The notes under the pieces were generated by a model. It was not told where the DNA came from and made no database searches. It was given only the letters and a program-made list of their open reading frames with translations. DNA of 64,000 nt from Myxocyprinus asiaticus (Eukaryota > Chordata > Actinopteri > Cypriniformes > Catostomidae): assembly GCF_019703515.2 (NCBI RefSeq), contig NC_059373.1:13179281-13243280 (forward strand), read 5' to 3'. Both the position numbers and the translations under genes were made by a program. Positions 1 to 13,404 of this stretch are shown in pieces (position 1 is the first letter of the stretch; every line of letters starts with the position of its first letter).

Positions 1-1025
1 ACTTTCCGTGTTGAATGGAACGCAACACTACTTTTCAAAACTTCATCCGATACTGAATGCCCAAGCAGCCTAATTTACACTTAGAAAACTCCTGATGTTG
101 CTATAACAATGAAAAAAGCACTTACCAATTTGCTTGAAGTGAAAATTAGTCCTCCTTTCCTGTTTAATAAATTAAGCAATCACACAGTCATGCAGAACAT
201 CTCATGTTTTTAAATCCATAAGGATCTCTTTCTCAATGGCGATAGCGGCAGTGTTGACAGCCGACTCGTCTGCAAGATCTCGCGCTCTTCACTTCAAATT
301 ACGTACATCACTCAAAGCGTGATTGCGTCCCTCAAGGCCAGCTAGAAGGCCTTGGCTGGGACATATCCTAAAGATCACACCAACAAGAACAAATAAATCA
401 ATCTGATTGGCTGATGAATCTGACAATCTGACTTTAGTTGCTCATTCATTTGCACTGTTGAGAGATTCTGAAGAATTTCTGAAGGCCTAACAGGGTGGAG
501 CTCAAACTTATTGCTGTTTCGGGCATGTGATTTGTGAAACAGCTGTCACACTTCGCTTGTATGCATCAAGGAATAAATTCTGACTGGACAAACTTTTAAT
601 TTTTCTCTATTTGTTAGTAGATTAATTAAGAGTGGAAAGCGGTAAAAATACATAGGCAAAAAGGTGATTGAGAATGAAAGGATGAAAAATATTTATTTAT
701 TTGGCATGTTAGACCAGCAGAGAAGGCTTTGCTGGCCCTGAGAATTCGCCACTGTTAGAAACCCAGCTTGTCTGTTAAGCCACTCCCTGGGCAGTGAGGC
801 AGAAAGGCAGCTGTTTATTTTGAACAACCCCATATCAAAGACAAACCCAAACGCTGTAAAATGTAAATAAAGCCTGGGCCTTCCATATTTCATTTGCACA
901 CAAACTGTGGAATAGTCCTTATAACTTCTTAACAAAATTTATTATTTTTATAATTAATTAATTAATTAATTAATAATTATTATTTTAGTTAATTCATAAA
1001 AATAAAAAAAATATAAAAATATTCA
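1..1025. other. Gene-less 3' flank, AT-rich
   Basis: I see no coding exon on either strand. The sequence is ordinary AT-rich intergenic DNA. A short run of tandem TTAA units lies at about 952-974, just before the first mobile element. Confidence 0.6.
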
Positions 1026-1836
1026 TTAAAGGGATAGTTCACCCAAAAATGAAAAATTATCTCATCATTTTCTCACCCTCATGCCATCTCAGATGTGTAT
1101 GATTTTCTTTTTTTTTTAGCAGAACACAAACAAAGATTTTTATAAGAATATTTTATCTCTGTAGGTCTTCATAATGCAAGTGAATGGTGATCAGACCTTT
1201 GTTGCTCCAGAAATCACATAAAGGAGACATAGAAGTAATTCATAAGACTCCAGTGGTTTAATCCATATCTTCAGAAGCAATATAATAGGTGGGGGTGAGA
1301 AAAAGATCAAAATATAAGTCCTTTTTTACTCAATCTCCACTTTCACTTTCACATCTGAAAGTAAAAGTTAAAGTGGAGATTTAGAGTAAAAAAGGACTTC
1401 AATATTGTTCTGTTTTTCATCCACACCTATTATATCGCTTCTAAAGACATGGATTTACCAACCCGATCTTATGACAAGTCGTACATATTTTACGAGTTGG
1501 CTATTTTGTATGATTCCATTCGTATGAATTTGTACGATTAGATCACGTGCAAATGCCCGGATGTGTAATGCAGAAGTAAGCGTGAGTTCTTTGTGCGAGG
1601 CGTCAAGGACATGCTTATTAATATTATGCCCTTATCCAACCCCCTTATCTAAACCTAACCTATCAGTAGAGTGTGTAAACATGACAGGAAGCTGCTGTGT
1701 GACAAAAGCAAGTATTTTCGCATATTAGATGGAAACGATGTTGAGTGACGTCACTGACTGTCGTGAAAGTCATACAAATTAATACGAGTGAAGTCGTACA
1801 CTGTAAAAAATGTCCATAATTTTAACAATAAAAGAC

Positions 1837-2230
1837 TTTGCAGTGGCCCCCTGGCAGTGGCCCCTCCTCCCCTCGCGGTCGGTGGTCGTTCCTCCACTCT
1901 CAGGTGGCCGGGCTCCTCCGTCCCCCGGCGGATGGCCGCGGCTGCTTCTTTGGGGTGGATGGTAGGGACGAGGACTCTACTACGGCGCATCCCTCCTCCT
2001 TCCCGGGCTTCGGCACCAATGTAACAGGGTAAAATGGAAAGGAGGAGACGAGAACCGGACAAAGCATCAAAGTAATATTTAATTAAACAAAAACACACAA
2101 ACATAAACATAAACGCATATAGGGCAGCTGCCTGTAGCTCTCTCTCTCCCGAACTGCAGCCTCCGGTGGCCTTTATCCCTCTCTTCCGCTTGATTAGCCT
2201 GATTAGGGCCCCTGCCCTCCTCCTTGCCAC
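1837..2230 (-). mobile_element. LTR retroelement fragment: LTR end plus primer-binding site
   Basis: Read on the minus strand, a GC-rich block ends in CCTGTTACA at 2020. It is followed immediately by TTGGTGCCGAAGCCCGGG (2019-2002), which has the form of a tRNA primer-binding site next to an LTR ending in CA. The rest, down to 1837, looks like GC-rich untranslated leader. No gag or pol sequence follows. Open frames here are incidental. The base composition contrasts sharply with the AT-rich host element around it. Confidence 0.5.
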
Positions 2231-4575
2231 ATATATGTTAAAAAAAAATATATATGTATTTAAAAAGACAATACATGTATTTTTATGGTAAAATGTTGTA
2301 ATAATTACATTTTTTTTTAGATGTAAAAATATGATTAACAGTTAAAATGTATATTATGTTTAACAAGAGAGTGTACTTTTAGTGGTAAATTATTGTTAAA
2401 ATTACAGAAAAAAAACAGTAATCATGCATTCCCAGAATTCCCTGCATGACCCATTACATTTCATTATATTTTATGGAATAGTTACAGTATGTTTCTTCTT
2501 ATTTTTAATATCAGTTATGTACTTTGGGGGCATCATTTTAATTTCACATATGTTACCCTGATGGAGTGACACTGAGCACTCACTGTTAGACATTTCAAAT
2601 GGTTTTTACAGTAACTTACTGGCAACAGTGTTGCCAGTAAGTTCCTTTAATTGAGATTTACAGTACCATAACCGTATTTCAGTTTTACAGTAACTAAATG
2701 CTACTGTAATTATGTAATACAGTACCGTTACTGTAAAAAATCTAGGTTAACAGTATACTACTGTAATCCTATTTATTAATTTAATTATTCATTAATTTGT
2801 ACTAAATATAAATTCGATTTATAATTTTTTATAATTACACTAGATTTTTTTTTATAACTACACAAGAAATACTGACATTCAATCCAAACAGACACAGTTT
2901 TTACAAAATATAAAATCTTTATTTAAAACATTGCAAATGTGTGGAAACTTTGCATTTAAAACTGTCAGGCAACGTGAACTATGAGGACCCAAGTGTCAAG
3001 TGTGAACAAAAGTTAATTAATGAATCAAACAAAAACCTCAAGCCAAAAAACTTGGGAGAACAGGAAGAATATCCGCAGAAAAACCAGAAGGGCTCAGGCA
3101 TATGGAGATTGAGACAGGCAGAGGTCGGTAACAGTAGAACAGTCCTTATCTTCACAGCCAGGGAATGAGCAAACACAGAATCAGAGGCAGGCTAGGGTCA
3201 AAACCAGGAGGGCAGTCCAACACAGTCGGTGGTGTAACGGTAATGGAAAAATGAAACCAACAGCGACTGGAGCAAACTGGAATAAATAGAAAACGAAATG
3301 AATAACGGCAAAAGGAAAGCAGCACAGCAAGACAGGAATACACGGCACAAGGCAGGAAGGTGGCACAAAACACTTCGGCAAGGACAGAGAGACAGAAAGG
3401 GAAATATAAAGGACATGCAATCAGAAAAGTGAAGCCACCGGAAGTGTTCCAGTGGCCATCTTTTTATGCCTAAACGCAAGAGGGCGTCAATGACTGACAG
3501 GCGATATTTTGACCAAAAATGACCCAGTGGGCTGTGTATCAATCAGACAGGATTTGTTTTAGGACATGTGTCTATAAAGTATATTTCACTGCAGATATCT
3601 GTCATGTTTATCATCAATATGCACATTATAAATAATAGATAATATATAAACACCAGGATGTGTGAATCTACTGCATTTACTCACTGCTGACACAGGTAAT
3701 TCACCTAAAAAACTATATTTATGTATGTAATTATGCATGACATATTAAACATGATCATATATATATGCGATTATTAGCAGAAATCGATTCAAATACAATA
3801 AATATTATAAAACGCACCTATAATATTATCGAGGTCTTGTTTGGAGCAACAAATGTTTGTAAATAATTCATATCCATCCGCAACAGCCAGCATTATTTCT
3901 CTGATGTCTTTGACAACATCCATTTCAGACTCTCGGAGAACTCTTGAAAGACATCAACAGTTAAAGGGCTGCAGGCTGGCGTGAATTCATGTACTTTTTA
4001 CTAGCATGTCTGTTCGCATAGGAATTAACTGTTATTTTTTTATTAAATGTTAATTTTACCAACGTTTAAAACACCGTTGAATCATGTACATTAAGTTACT
4101 ATACTGATAAAAACAGTATTATCTAACACATAACAATTACATAACCACAGTGAATAACTGTACAAGGCGAATTAAGTTGTATGCACAGACCTTACAATGT
4201 ATAAATCTGTATTCAGAATAAACATTTTGATATTTATAATTCATATGTTGAGGTGTCTTGTCCATCAGCTGATCTGATATTATTTACTGTAATGAAGATG
4301 AACATAACTCATTCTCATTTTTAATAAGGACATTTTCCCAAGTCTAAATAAATAACCATTCACATGATTAAGATACAGTATTTGTGTTATAAGACTGCAC
4401 AGGGATACTTCAGATATAAAAACATTGATTGGATAGGTAATATTTATTAATTGAAATCAGGTGATTTCCTGTTAAGTCAATAGAATGTTTAGGCATAGCA
4501 ATATGGCGTCACAGTGGCTTCACTTTTATGACGTCATGAGCAATCCAGTTATTTATTTTAGATCAGTGGTCTCGC
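2231..4575. other. Interior of nested element, no clear gene
   Basis: This AT-rich stretch has repeated ACAGTAA/TTACTGT motifs near 2600-2760. On the minus strand, about 3960-3832 forms a short open frame beginning MDVVKDIREIMLAVADGYE and reaching a good splice donor (ATAG/GTGCGT). It could be an exon of an element-borne gene, but I do not recognise it. Around 2940-3430 is repeat-like sequence without coding support. Confidence 0.35.
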
Positions 4576-5193
4576 CTAATCCAAGTTCTTCCACTCAAAT
4601 TCTGTTAGCTGGCGAAGGATGGATGACACTCTGTTGTTGATGATTGTCATCTTCCTCTTCACCATTTCTCCTGTCTTACAACTCACTCGTTTATTCCAAA
4701 TAAATAATGGAAAATGCATTTAATTCATAATCAGTATTAGGATACATATATTAACTGTCTATTAATGTATTATATTTTGTGTAAATGACTCAGATGCTAA
4801 ACAAACATATTTTTTGAGTAAACATTGTTTTGAAATGACAGTCACATTTGATGCACTGTACTCTACTCTAATCACTGCACCATGGCCACATGGTCCGTCC
4901 ACATTGTGTCCGCAAGTGAAAAAGTATATTTTTGTGATTCAGTTAAACTAACAACTAAACATGTGCGATAAACTTTGAATTAACAGTAATATGTAGATAA
5001 ACAAAGAGAGGCACTTACCGTTGTATGAGTTCCAATGTTGCGCAGGCAGGCTGCTGGTATTCTGTGTTGAAAACATCAAAGCATCCAAAGAATACAGATA
5101 AGGCATCTGCAAAACCCAGGTGCTCCTCCAAAATGTAGGCCACCTTTCCATCAGTGCTCACCATCCACTTTGTTGCAGAAAGAAATGTGTTCC
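4576..5193 (-). pseudogene. Degenerate last two exons of a multicopy fish gene (SAMD3-like family)
   Basis: The upstream exon is 5193-5019. It follows an acceptor (TTTTTCAG), stays open for 58 codons and ends at a donor (CG/GTAAGT). It encodes a segment running from SATKWMVSTDGKVAYILEE to TEYQQPACATLELIQR. The final exon, about 4703-4576, encodes KTGEMVKRK, then SSILRQLTEFEWKNLD and a stop. From memory, this C-terminal arrangement (YVFN-EYQ, LEFIQR, GINPE, KTG-VVKRK, LTEFEW-stop) is typical of uncharacterised, highly multicopy teleost proteins often labelled sterile-alpha-motif-domain-containing 3-like. The copy is broken: the join near GINE needs a one-base shift, and no AG acceptor precedes the last exon. 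Upstream exons were not found; a LINE and a Tc1 copy intervene. Its place inside a repeated element suggests the family travels with transposons. Confidence 0.55.
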
Positions 5194-6345
5194 CTGAAAA
5201 ACAAGTACAAATTACACACTTTTATAAGGCATACCCCAAATGGAAAACATTAACCTTTCTCAAAATCATAAGCAAGTCTTCTTTTACCAAGCATTATCAG
5301 TAAGGTGGCTTCAAACCTTACAGCTGTACATATTGCTAGCAGTCTCTTCACAAGAAATACTGATACAAAAATATCATATAAATGGAATTTTGACCATAAT
5401 GGATCTCTATCCTGTTTCTGTCTGCTAATGAAAGACACCTTTGTAACACTAGTTAAGCTTTGAACAAGTTCTCCACCTTTCTCTGTTGCTTATACAGCTA
5501 TCACTCTCTTTTCCATTTATTTTCTGATTAACAATTTTTATTGATTCACATAAATGTACCTCATGGAACAAAACATACAGTTGTGCTCAAAGGTTTGCAT
5601 ACCCTGGCACAAATTGTGAAATTTTGGCATTGATTTAGAAAATATGACTGATCATGCAAAACATTTTAAGGGTCTTTTATTTAAGGGTAGTGATCATATG
5701 AAGCCATTTATTATCACATAGTTGTTTGGCTCCTTTTTAAATCATAATGATAACAGAAATCACCCAAATGGCCATGATAAAAAGTTTACATACCCTTGAA
5801 TGTTTGGCCTTGTTACAGACACATAAGGTGACACACACAGGTTTAAATGGCAATTAAAGGTTAATTTCCCACACCTGTGGCTTTTTAAATTGCAATTAGT
5901 GTCTGTGTATAAATAGTCAATGAGTTTGTTAGCTCTCACGTGGATGCACTGAGCAGGCTAGATACTGAGTCATGGGGAGCAGAAAAGAACTATCAAAAGA
6001 ACTGTCAAAAGACCTGCGTAACAAGGTAATGGAACTTTATAAAGATGGAAAAGGATATAAAAAGATATCCAAAGCCTTGAAAATTCCAGTCAGTACTGTT
6101 CAATCACTTATTAAGAAGTGGAAAATTCAGTGATCACTTGATACCAAGCCAAGGTCATGTAGACCAAGAAAGATTTCAGCCACAACTGCTGGAAGAATTG
6201 TTCGGGATACAAAGAAAAACCCACAGGTAACCTCAGGAAAAATACAGGCTGCTCTGGAAAAAGACGGTGTGCTTGTTTCAAGGAGCATAATACAACAATA
6301 CTTGAACAAAAATGAGCTGCATGGTCGAGTTGCCAGAAAGAACCG

Positions 6346-6990
6346 CTGCTGGGGGCGGAGGAGTGCCCTGCCGTCCCCCGGGAACGTGGAGGGGTCGAGA
6401 GAAGACCGCCATCCACGGGGGGGAGGAGGGAAGCAACTCCCCGACCGCCTGGAGTGGTAGGGCCGCTGCCAGGGGCGGAGGAGAGTCCCCACGGGACGCC
6501 GGGAATGCGGAGGGGCGTTCTGTCCGCTGGGGGTCGGAGGTCTGACTCCGGTCAGCCCGGGGAGGAGCGGCTGCAGTCTGCCTGAGAGGGTGGAGTAGTG
6601 ATCGAGGACCACGTGACGGCGCATCAGAGAACCGGTGAGTTTCTTTTTCTCTCTCTCCTCTCTCTCTCTCTGTCGCTCCGTGTTGGCCTTTCCCTCGCCA
6701 TTTTGTGTTGTTGTTTTTTCCCCTCCTGTCTCCTCCCAGGTCGAGGAAGGCGGGGAGGACCCGCCGGCAGTCGGGGCATAAGGCACGCCCCCCCCCCCGG
6801 AGAGGAAGGGTGGGGGGGATATACGTCATGCCGGGGGCTCCCCGGCCTGAGGCAACGCCGGGAGGAGTGTAGAGCCGAGGAGGGCGGGGCCGGGCTGGAA
6901 TGAGACACACCCGGTCCCCAATCAGCCTGATGGGGGACCGGGTGTGTCTCATTCCAGCCCGGCCACGCCCTCCTCGGCTCTACAACACCC
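6346..6990. mobile_element. GC-rich insertion inside the Tc1 transposase
   Basis: The transposase frame runs to a GRVARK-like motif, then switches abruptly to very GC-rich sequence. It resumes at about 6995 with FWHTVIW after loss of some residues. The block resembles the GC-rich leader and LTR fragment at 1837-2230 (similar gggcggagg tracts and an AATCAGCCTGAT motif), so it may be LTR-retroelement-derived. It ends in a long inverted repeat at 6869-6982. Apparent open frames inside are products of base composition, not genes. Confidence 0.45.
6869..6982. repeat. GC-rich inverted repeat (about 50-bp arms, 12-bp loop)
   Basis: The left arm starts GTAGAGCCGAGGAGGGCG at 6869. The right arm ends with the reverse complement at 6982 (CCCTCCTCGGCTCTAC). 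The loop is AATCAGCCTGAT, itself nearly palindromic. Arms are nearly identical over about 50 bases, so the DNA or any transcript could form a very stable hairpin. Confidence 0.75.
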
Positions 6991-7073
6991 CTCACAGCTT
7001 CTGGCACACTGTAATTTGGAGTGAAGAGACCAAAATAGAGCTTTATTGTCGCAACCATAAGCGCTATGTTTGA

Positions 7074-7202
<129 letters not shown>

Positions 7203-9503
7203 TGAATGCAGCATGTTATCAGAAAATACTGGCAGAAAATTTGCATTCTGAAAGCTGCGCATGGGACACTCTTGGACTTTCCAGCACGACAATGACCCTA
7301 AGCACAAGGCCAAGTTGACCCTCCAGTGGTTACAGCAGAAAAAGGTGAAGGTTCTGGAGTGGCCATCACAGTCTCCTGACCTTAATATCATCGAGCCACT
7401 CTGGGGAGATCTCAAACTTGCGGTTCATGCAAGACGACCAAAGACTTTGCATGACCTGGAGGCATTTTGCCAAGACAAATGGGCAGCTATACCACCTGCA
7501 AGAATTTGGGGCCTCATAGACAACTATTACAAAAGACTGCATGCTGTCATTGATGCTAAAGGGGGCAATACACAGTATTAAGAACTAAGGGTATGCAGAC
7601 TTTTGAACAGGGGTCATTTCATTTTTTTCTTTGTTGCCATGTTTTGTTTTATGATTGTGCCATTCTGTTATAACCTACAGTTGAATATGAATCCCATAAG
7701 AAATAAAGAAATGTGTTTTGCCTGCTCATTCATGTTTTCTTTAAAAATGGTACATATATTACCAATTCTCCAAGGGTATGCAAACTTTTGAGCACAACTG
7801 TATATACACAGAATCAAACTTAACCCCAACTATTACTCCTCCCCCTCCCAATCCCACCCTAACCCCAGCAACATAACAGTGGTCTTAAATGACATAGACA
7901 CACATGCACACACATAAAAAAAAATTTTTTTTTAAAAAAATACATACAAATAAAAAAGACACAACAACAATAATCACACATCCACAAATGACAAATACCC
8001 GCCCCATTTCTCCACGAACACTTTATACCTCCCCGTTCCTCTGAATGTAACTTCCTCAAAGGCCGCCACCCTTCCTATCTCCGAGCACCACTCCTGAAAA
8101 GAGGGTGCTCCAGCCATCCTCCAGCCCCTTAAAATGATCTGCCTGGCAATCATGACACTAGTTAAGACCCGATTCTGATGTAAAATCTTGAATTGTATAA
8201 GGCGCACCCTTGCATCTTTAGAAGCAGTTTTTATGTTTTTTTAAAATCCTAGCCCATTCCCGCTCTTCCAGTTCCAGGTCTAAATCCCTCTCCCATAATC
8301 TTTTGAGAGTGGTTGAGACTTCGTCCCCCAGACTCTGAATTAATAAGGAGTAAACGTCTCTTTTCCATATATTAAAAATATTACTTTAAATTCGGTTAAG
8401 CCGTTTGTTAAATACAGCGTTAGCGCAGTTCAAGCTAAGTTTGTTACTGCTAATGTTTACGTGCAAATGTTAACCTAGTTTAAATTCGGGTGTACAAATC
8501 TGACAACTGCGGGAATTGTCAGTACACACGATTTTTTTATTTTTTATTTTTTTTATACCTTGCTTGCTTATTCTCTCAGGCAGGGATGGATTACCGACTG
8601 GGCCCATGGGGCCGGTGCCCAGGGGCTCTTGACTACCAGGGGCCCTTGACTGCCTGGGGGGGCCCTGGGCTTTAAGTTTGCGCGATTCAATTTGGCGATC
8701 CCACCGCTCGAAAACCCATCGACAATGACAGTAAAAATACAGCAAATCGCTGTATATGGTGTTTGACGTCACAGAAAATTCCCATGATGCAATTGGAATT
8801 ACTGTTGTTTACTGTAAAGAGAATTTGCAGTATTATACTGGGTGATATATAGTAAATAACTGTATAAATTACAGAAATGTCTAACAGTGCTGTCTCTACA
8901 TTTTTATTGGTCATTCCCCCCTGGAAGGGCCACTATTGATGAACTTCATATCATCATGTGCCCTTCTGTAATTACTGTGGTGATTAACGATACATTATAA
9001 AGTGAAAATCTGATTTTTACAGGCTCAGAATGTTAATATATTAAGTTTATCATTTAATAATATAATCGATGGTACTGCACCATAAAAACAACAGTTTTAA
9101 ACTTTGAAATTTACAGTTTTTCTGTAAAGTTGTTTACATTTTTACTGTATTTTTTACGTAATTATTCTGGCAACCACAGCTGCCAGTTTTTTTTTTTTTT
9201 TTTTACAGTGTACAATAAAATACGAATTTGCCAAATTTAGAAAAGTCGTACGAATCTTTACGAACTCACCATGAGAGTGTGTTGGGATTTACACACTGGA
9301 GACGTGGATTACTTTTATGTTTCCTTTTTTGGAACCTTTAAAGTTCTGATCACCATTCACTTGTATTTTATGGACCTACAGATATTTTACTAAAAATCTT
9401 CGTTTGTGTTCTGCTGAAGAAAGGAAGTTATACACATCTGGGATGGCACGAGGATGAGTAAATGATGAGAGAATTTTCATTTTTGGGTGAACTATCCCTT
9501 TAA

Positions 9504-10500
9504 ATCAAATCCTGAATCACTCATGTAATTACAAAAAAAAAAGCCTTTAGGGATCAGCAGGAGAAACACCTGTGTTACTTTCTGCAAAATCTCACATCAG
9601 TGGTACAAGAACCATTAATTTCCTCAACTTATGTTCCATCTAGTTATGAAAAGGTCAGTTTGGCAGAGTGTTATGTACAGTGCTTTGCCCATTGATATGG
9701 GAAACAGGAAAGGTATCCATAGAACCATATAGGAGAGGTGAAACAGTTCAAATTAAAGCACCATCTGTTCTAATTCCCCCACAAATAGAAAAATTCAAAT
9801 CAAATTTGGTTGTCAAGGTTATATGTGATCTGCTAGGGCAGGTGTAATGGGGTGTTTTGACAGTGTATTCTGGGTTTGTGGAAGTAAGACGGGTTGTTTT
9901 GAACAATGACAATGTCAATGCTTTTTATGTTGCATTCACAGAACAGAAGTACTGTTATTGTTTATTGCTTAAAGAGGATAAATATACTATTTACATTTAG
10001 AGAGCCATCCAGTTAGATTACAGGTTTAACTAAAAAATAATAGAATACATGCACACAAATGTTCAAATCTCACTATATTTTATTTTATTTTATATTATTT
10101 TTCTAAATGTTCTTGAGCAAAAGTGCATGGCAGGTTGCCACAACAACGTTATGCCACAGCTCAGTAACAGCTGGGTTGAGTGTGTGGACTGGGGCCTGAC
10201 CTCTGTTTGAACCTTGTGGGGTGTGATGTCTTCAAAACACAATCTGGTCAATTTACAGTGTGAGCCAACATAGGTGTCCCACGGGCAAGCCTTTATACAT
10301 GTCGGGGAGAGCTGGAATATAAACCGATATCTAATAGACTCTCATCTTGACCTGTGTCCTTGGACTTTAGACATAGTTTTGGTTTTGTGTGTAAGGATGG
10401 AAAAGGCCATGTATGCAATATTTCCAGCAATAGTGTAAATTTGTCACATTTTGCATGGATTTCCAAAGCACTATAAATTATTATGATACCCTACGGATTT
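9504..10500. other. Gene-less intergenic stretch
   Basis: I see no exon-like frame, RNA gene or clear repeat here. It is ordinary AT-rich sequence leading into the pyrimidine tract. Confidence 0.5.
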
Positions 10501-10504
10501 GGAA

Positions 10505-11110
10505 TTGTTCCTCTTCCTACTTCTCCTCATACTTTTTCTCCCACTCATTTTTCCTCTATTTTCATCTTCTTCTTCTTCTTCCCCTTGTTCTTTTCCTACT
10601 TCTCTTCTCCTCCTCCTCCTCCTCCCTCTTCTTCTCCTCCTTCCTCCTTTTTCTTCTTATTAATTTTCTTCTTTCTTCCCTTTCTTTCTGTCTTCTTCCT
10701 TTTCTTCTTCTCATATTTCTTTCTTCTACTTTCCCATTTTCTTCTTATTCTTCTTTTTGTTCTCCTTCCTATTCTTCTTTTCCTTCACCTTCCTCTCCTC
10801 TTCTTCTTCTTCTTCCTCCTTTTTCTTCTTCTTCTTTTTGTTCTCCTTCCTATTCTTCTTTTATTTATTCTCCTTTTCTTCTTTTTATTCTCCTCCTCCT
10901 TTTCTTCTTCATCATCTTATTATTTTCGTTCTTTTTCTTCATTTTCTTCTCCTTTCTTTTCTTCTTCATTTTCTTATTCTTTATTTTTCTTCTTATAATT
11001 TTTCTTCTTCTCCCCCTCCTTTTCATTCTTTTTCTCCTCCGCCTCCTCGTTTTTCTTCTTCTCTTCCTCTTCCTCCCTCTCTCCTCTTCTTCTTCTTTGT
11101 ATTTTCTCCC
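10505..11110. repeat. Polypyrimidine tract, about 600 bp
   Basis: The plus strand is almost only C and T, made of degenerate TTC, TCC and CTTT units. Long open frames on this strand, translating as runs of Ser, Phe and Leu, follow directly from the composition and should not be called genes. The tract ends in a short CACATACACACA stretch near 11115-11135. Confidence 0.9.
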
Positions 11111-11139
11111 CCCTCACATACACACACATACACACCTTA

Positions 11140-12540
11140 AACTCTCCTTTTTTCCACCCATCCACCCACGCATACAAAGACAAAGAAACAAACACACACG
11201 TTTGTCTTTCTAATACTTTCCATTAACTTCTATTGTTTTATACTGAGCTAATGATATTCTCTATCCTCTACATCTAAACATAACCATCACACCTAACCCC
11301 AAACCTTTTTGAATGTTTTGAGGTTTTCAGTAAGACATTATTTAGACCAAATGTCTCTGCAATGATGGTGAAACCTGGCCCACAGATGACACACAAAAGG
11401 CAACCTCTTGTTCTGTGAGATCAAGGTGTCTACCTCTATGAAGCAAATATCAATATTGCTTTCACAAATAATAATATTGTTGGTGAAAGGATGTGTTTAT
11501 GGATGAGACTGAACTTGAAGACACATCCGTATACACATACTTGTGTTACCACTTATTGCACTTGACCTGTGTATTGTTTATATCAACCATGAAATACTGG
11601 CAATAACAAAGCAAACATATGCAAAGGATCTTTGTTGTTATGATATATTGTGAACACCAGGGGCAGTAGTGCTCTCTTACTATGTTATCATCTTGGCAGT
11701 GATATATTAGAAGACAATTTGGGAAAGAATTGTAATGTTTAAACACAGTCAGGCTGATCTGATTGTGTATTGATTGTACTGTAATTATTGTAACCTCTAA
11801 AGTTCATAGTAATCATTTTATATGCAATAGGCTCAATTATATATAATTATATTTATTGATTTTTTTCCCCCTCAAGATAATGAGTGTATAACAGTGGTTT
11901 AGGATCATGTGATTTGGCTTGTTAGTACATCTCCATCTACCAGCATTGTCAGTGGAGAGTTAATTTAGAAAGCAAGTAGACAGAAAAGAAAATATTAGGC
12001 AACATTACCCTACACAGTGACTGAATATTTGTTCAGGCCATGACCCACTGGAGTGATGACCTCTTGTGGTTCACAGGATGGACTGGATATCATCCTTACA
12101 GAACAATACCCACATGCACACACAAAGAACTGGCAAGGCACAACAAAACATTTGCATATGCTCTGAGCAACAAAAGAAGTGGAAGAACAACTTGGGGCTG
12201 GTTGGCAGTCTTAAATGCTTTGACATGCAGCAGTCTCTATATTCCAATACTTGAATAACTGTACTCAAGGGCTGTGGTGTGTTGTTCAATCCTACAGAAC
12301 ATAAGAAAGGAAAAGAGAGGACAAGAGACAGAAAATAAAATTGATAGAATCTTAGATTAGTGTGTCACATTTATACAGTGTCTTAATATTTGCACAAAAT
12401 AAAACTATCAAACAGAGAATAAAGCTATACAAACAAAGAGAAGTGTTGACTTTACTATCTGAAGAGACTTATTATAAATGATAGATTATAATGTCATAGC
12501 TTCTCTGACACACCTGTGTCTGAATAAACAGACAAATACG
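11140..12540. other. Gene-less intergenic stretch
   Basis: No coding exon, RNA gene or recognisable transposon end is visible. Short frames have no family resemblance. Confidence 0.5.
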
Positions 12541-12557
12541 TATATATACCTACATAC

Positions 12558-12595
<38 letters not shown>
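12541..12595. repeat. TACA/TA microsatellite
   Basis: A run of TACA units (12550-12570) grades into pure TA repeats (12570-12595). Confidence 0.9.
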
Positions 12596-12656
12596 CCCAC
12601 AATTTAATAAAAAATAAATGAATGACAGTACTTGTTTCTTTGGTAAAATCAGACTA

Positions 12657-13387
12657 CACTGTAAAAAATTAAATGAAATTTTATCCAGCTTATGGGAGTT
12701 TTTGAGTCACAGATATTACAAAATGTGAATTACTTTGCATTTACATTAAAACACATGTTAGATCAACAATATTCCCCCAAAAAATATCCTAACAAAGAGT
12801 CTGAACTGAGCAATTTCATTTTGAAAAATGTTTCTGATTTGCAAGTTCCCAGCATGCATTGTGACATGAATAAATTATGCGGTTAATGTTATAGGCTTAT
12901 TTTTTTCTGTTTGCTTTATTTATGCTGTTGTTGTTTTTTGGTGCCACTGTATTAAATTGTTTTGTGGTAGTGTTAAGAGCTTATATTTGACTTAACAAGG
13001 TTTGTTGATTGTCGTCATTACTGAGCTTTGTGTGATAAGAATTGAGGTCTGTTGTGTGTCTAACAATTGTAAGTACTGTTTTTCCTGACAAGACATACTT
13101 TTCTTCAAAGGCTAAAATTGCTGTTAACATAATGTAAAGTAATTTAAAACTATATATAAGATTGAAATCAAATGAAAGTTGTCGTATTGCGAATTGATAT
13201 TTGGCTGAACAAGAAATTTGTTGTGAATGTTTGCATTTAGTGAACAAACAAATTCAAATTGACTAAATAAAGCAATGTTACTGTGGAAAATTATGAAGAC
13301 AGTTTTTGAGCGAACTCAAAAATCGTACTGCATCATGTTGCCTTGTTTTTTTTTTTTACTTTGCTTAACAATTCCTTTTTTACAGTG
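12657..13387. mobile_element. Short element with CACTGTAAAAAA ends
   Basis: It starts CACTGTAAAAAATT at 12657 and ends with the inverted TTTTTTTACAGTG at 13387. TA flanks both ends. Length is 731 bp with no transposase, so it is a MITE-like relative of the long element at 1799-9210. Confidence 0.6.
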
Positions 13388-13404
13388 TATTGCTCAGTCT
13401 CACT

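Noticed and set aside
1751..2230. 159-codon minus-strand frame
   Set aside because: It overlaps an LTR end and primer-binding-site-like sequence; the frame is leader DNA, not a protein.
10455..11213. Long open reading frames up to 252 codons on the plus strand
   Set aside because: They translate as runs of Ser, Phe, Leu and Pro because the DNA is a polypyrimidine tract; there is no domain, splice structure or family match.
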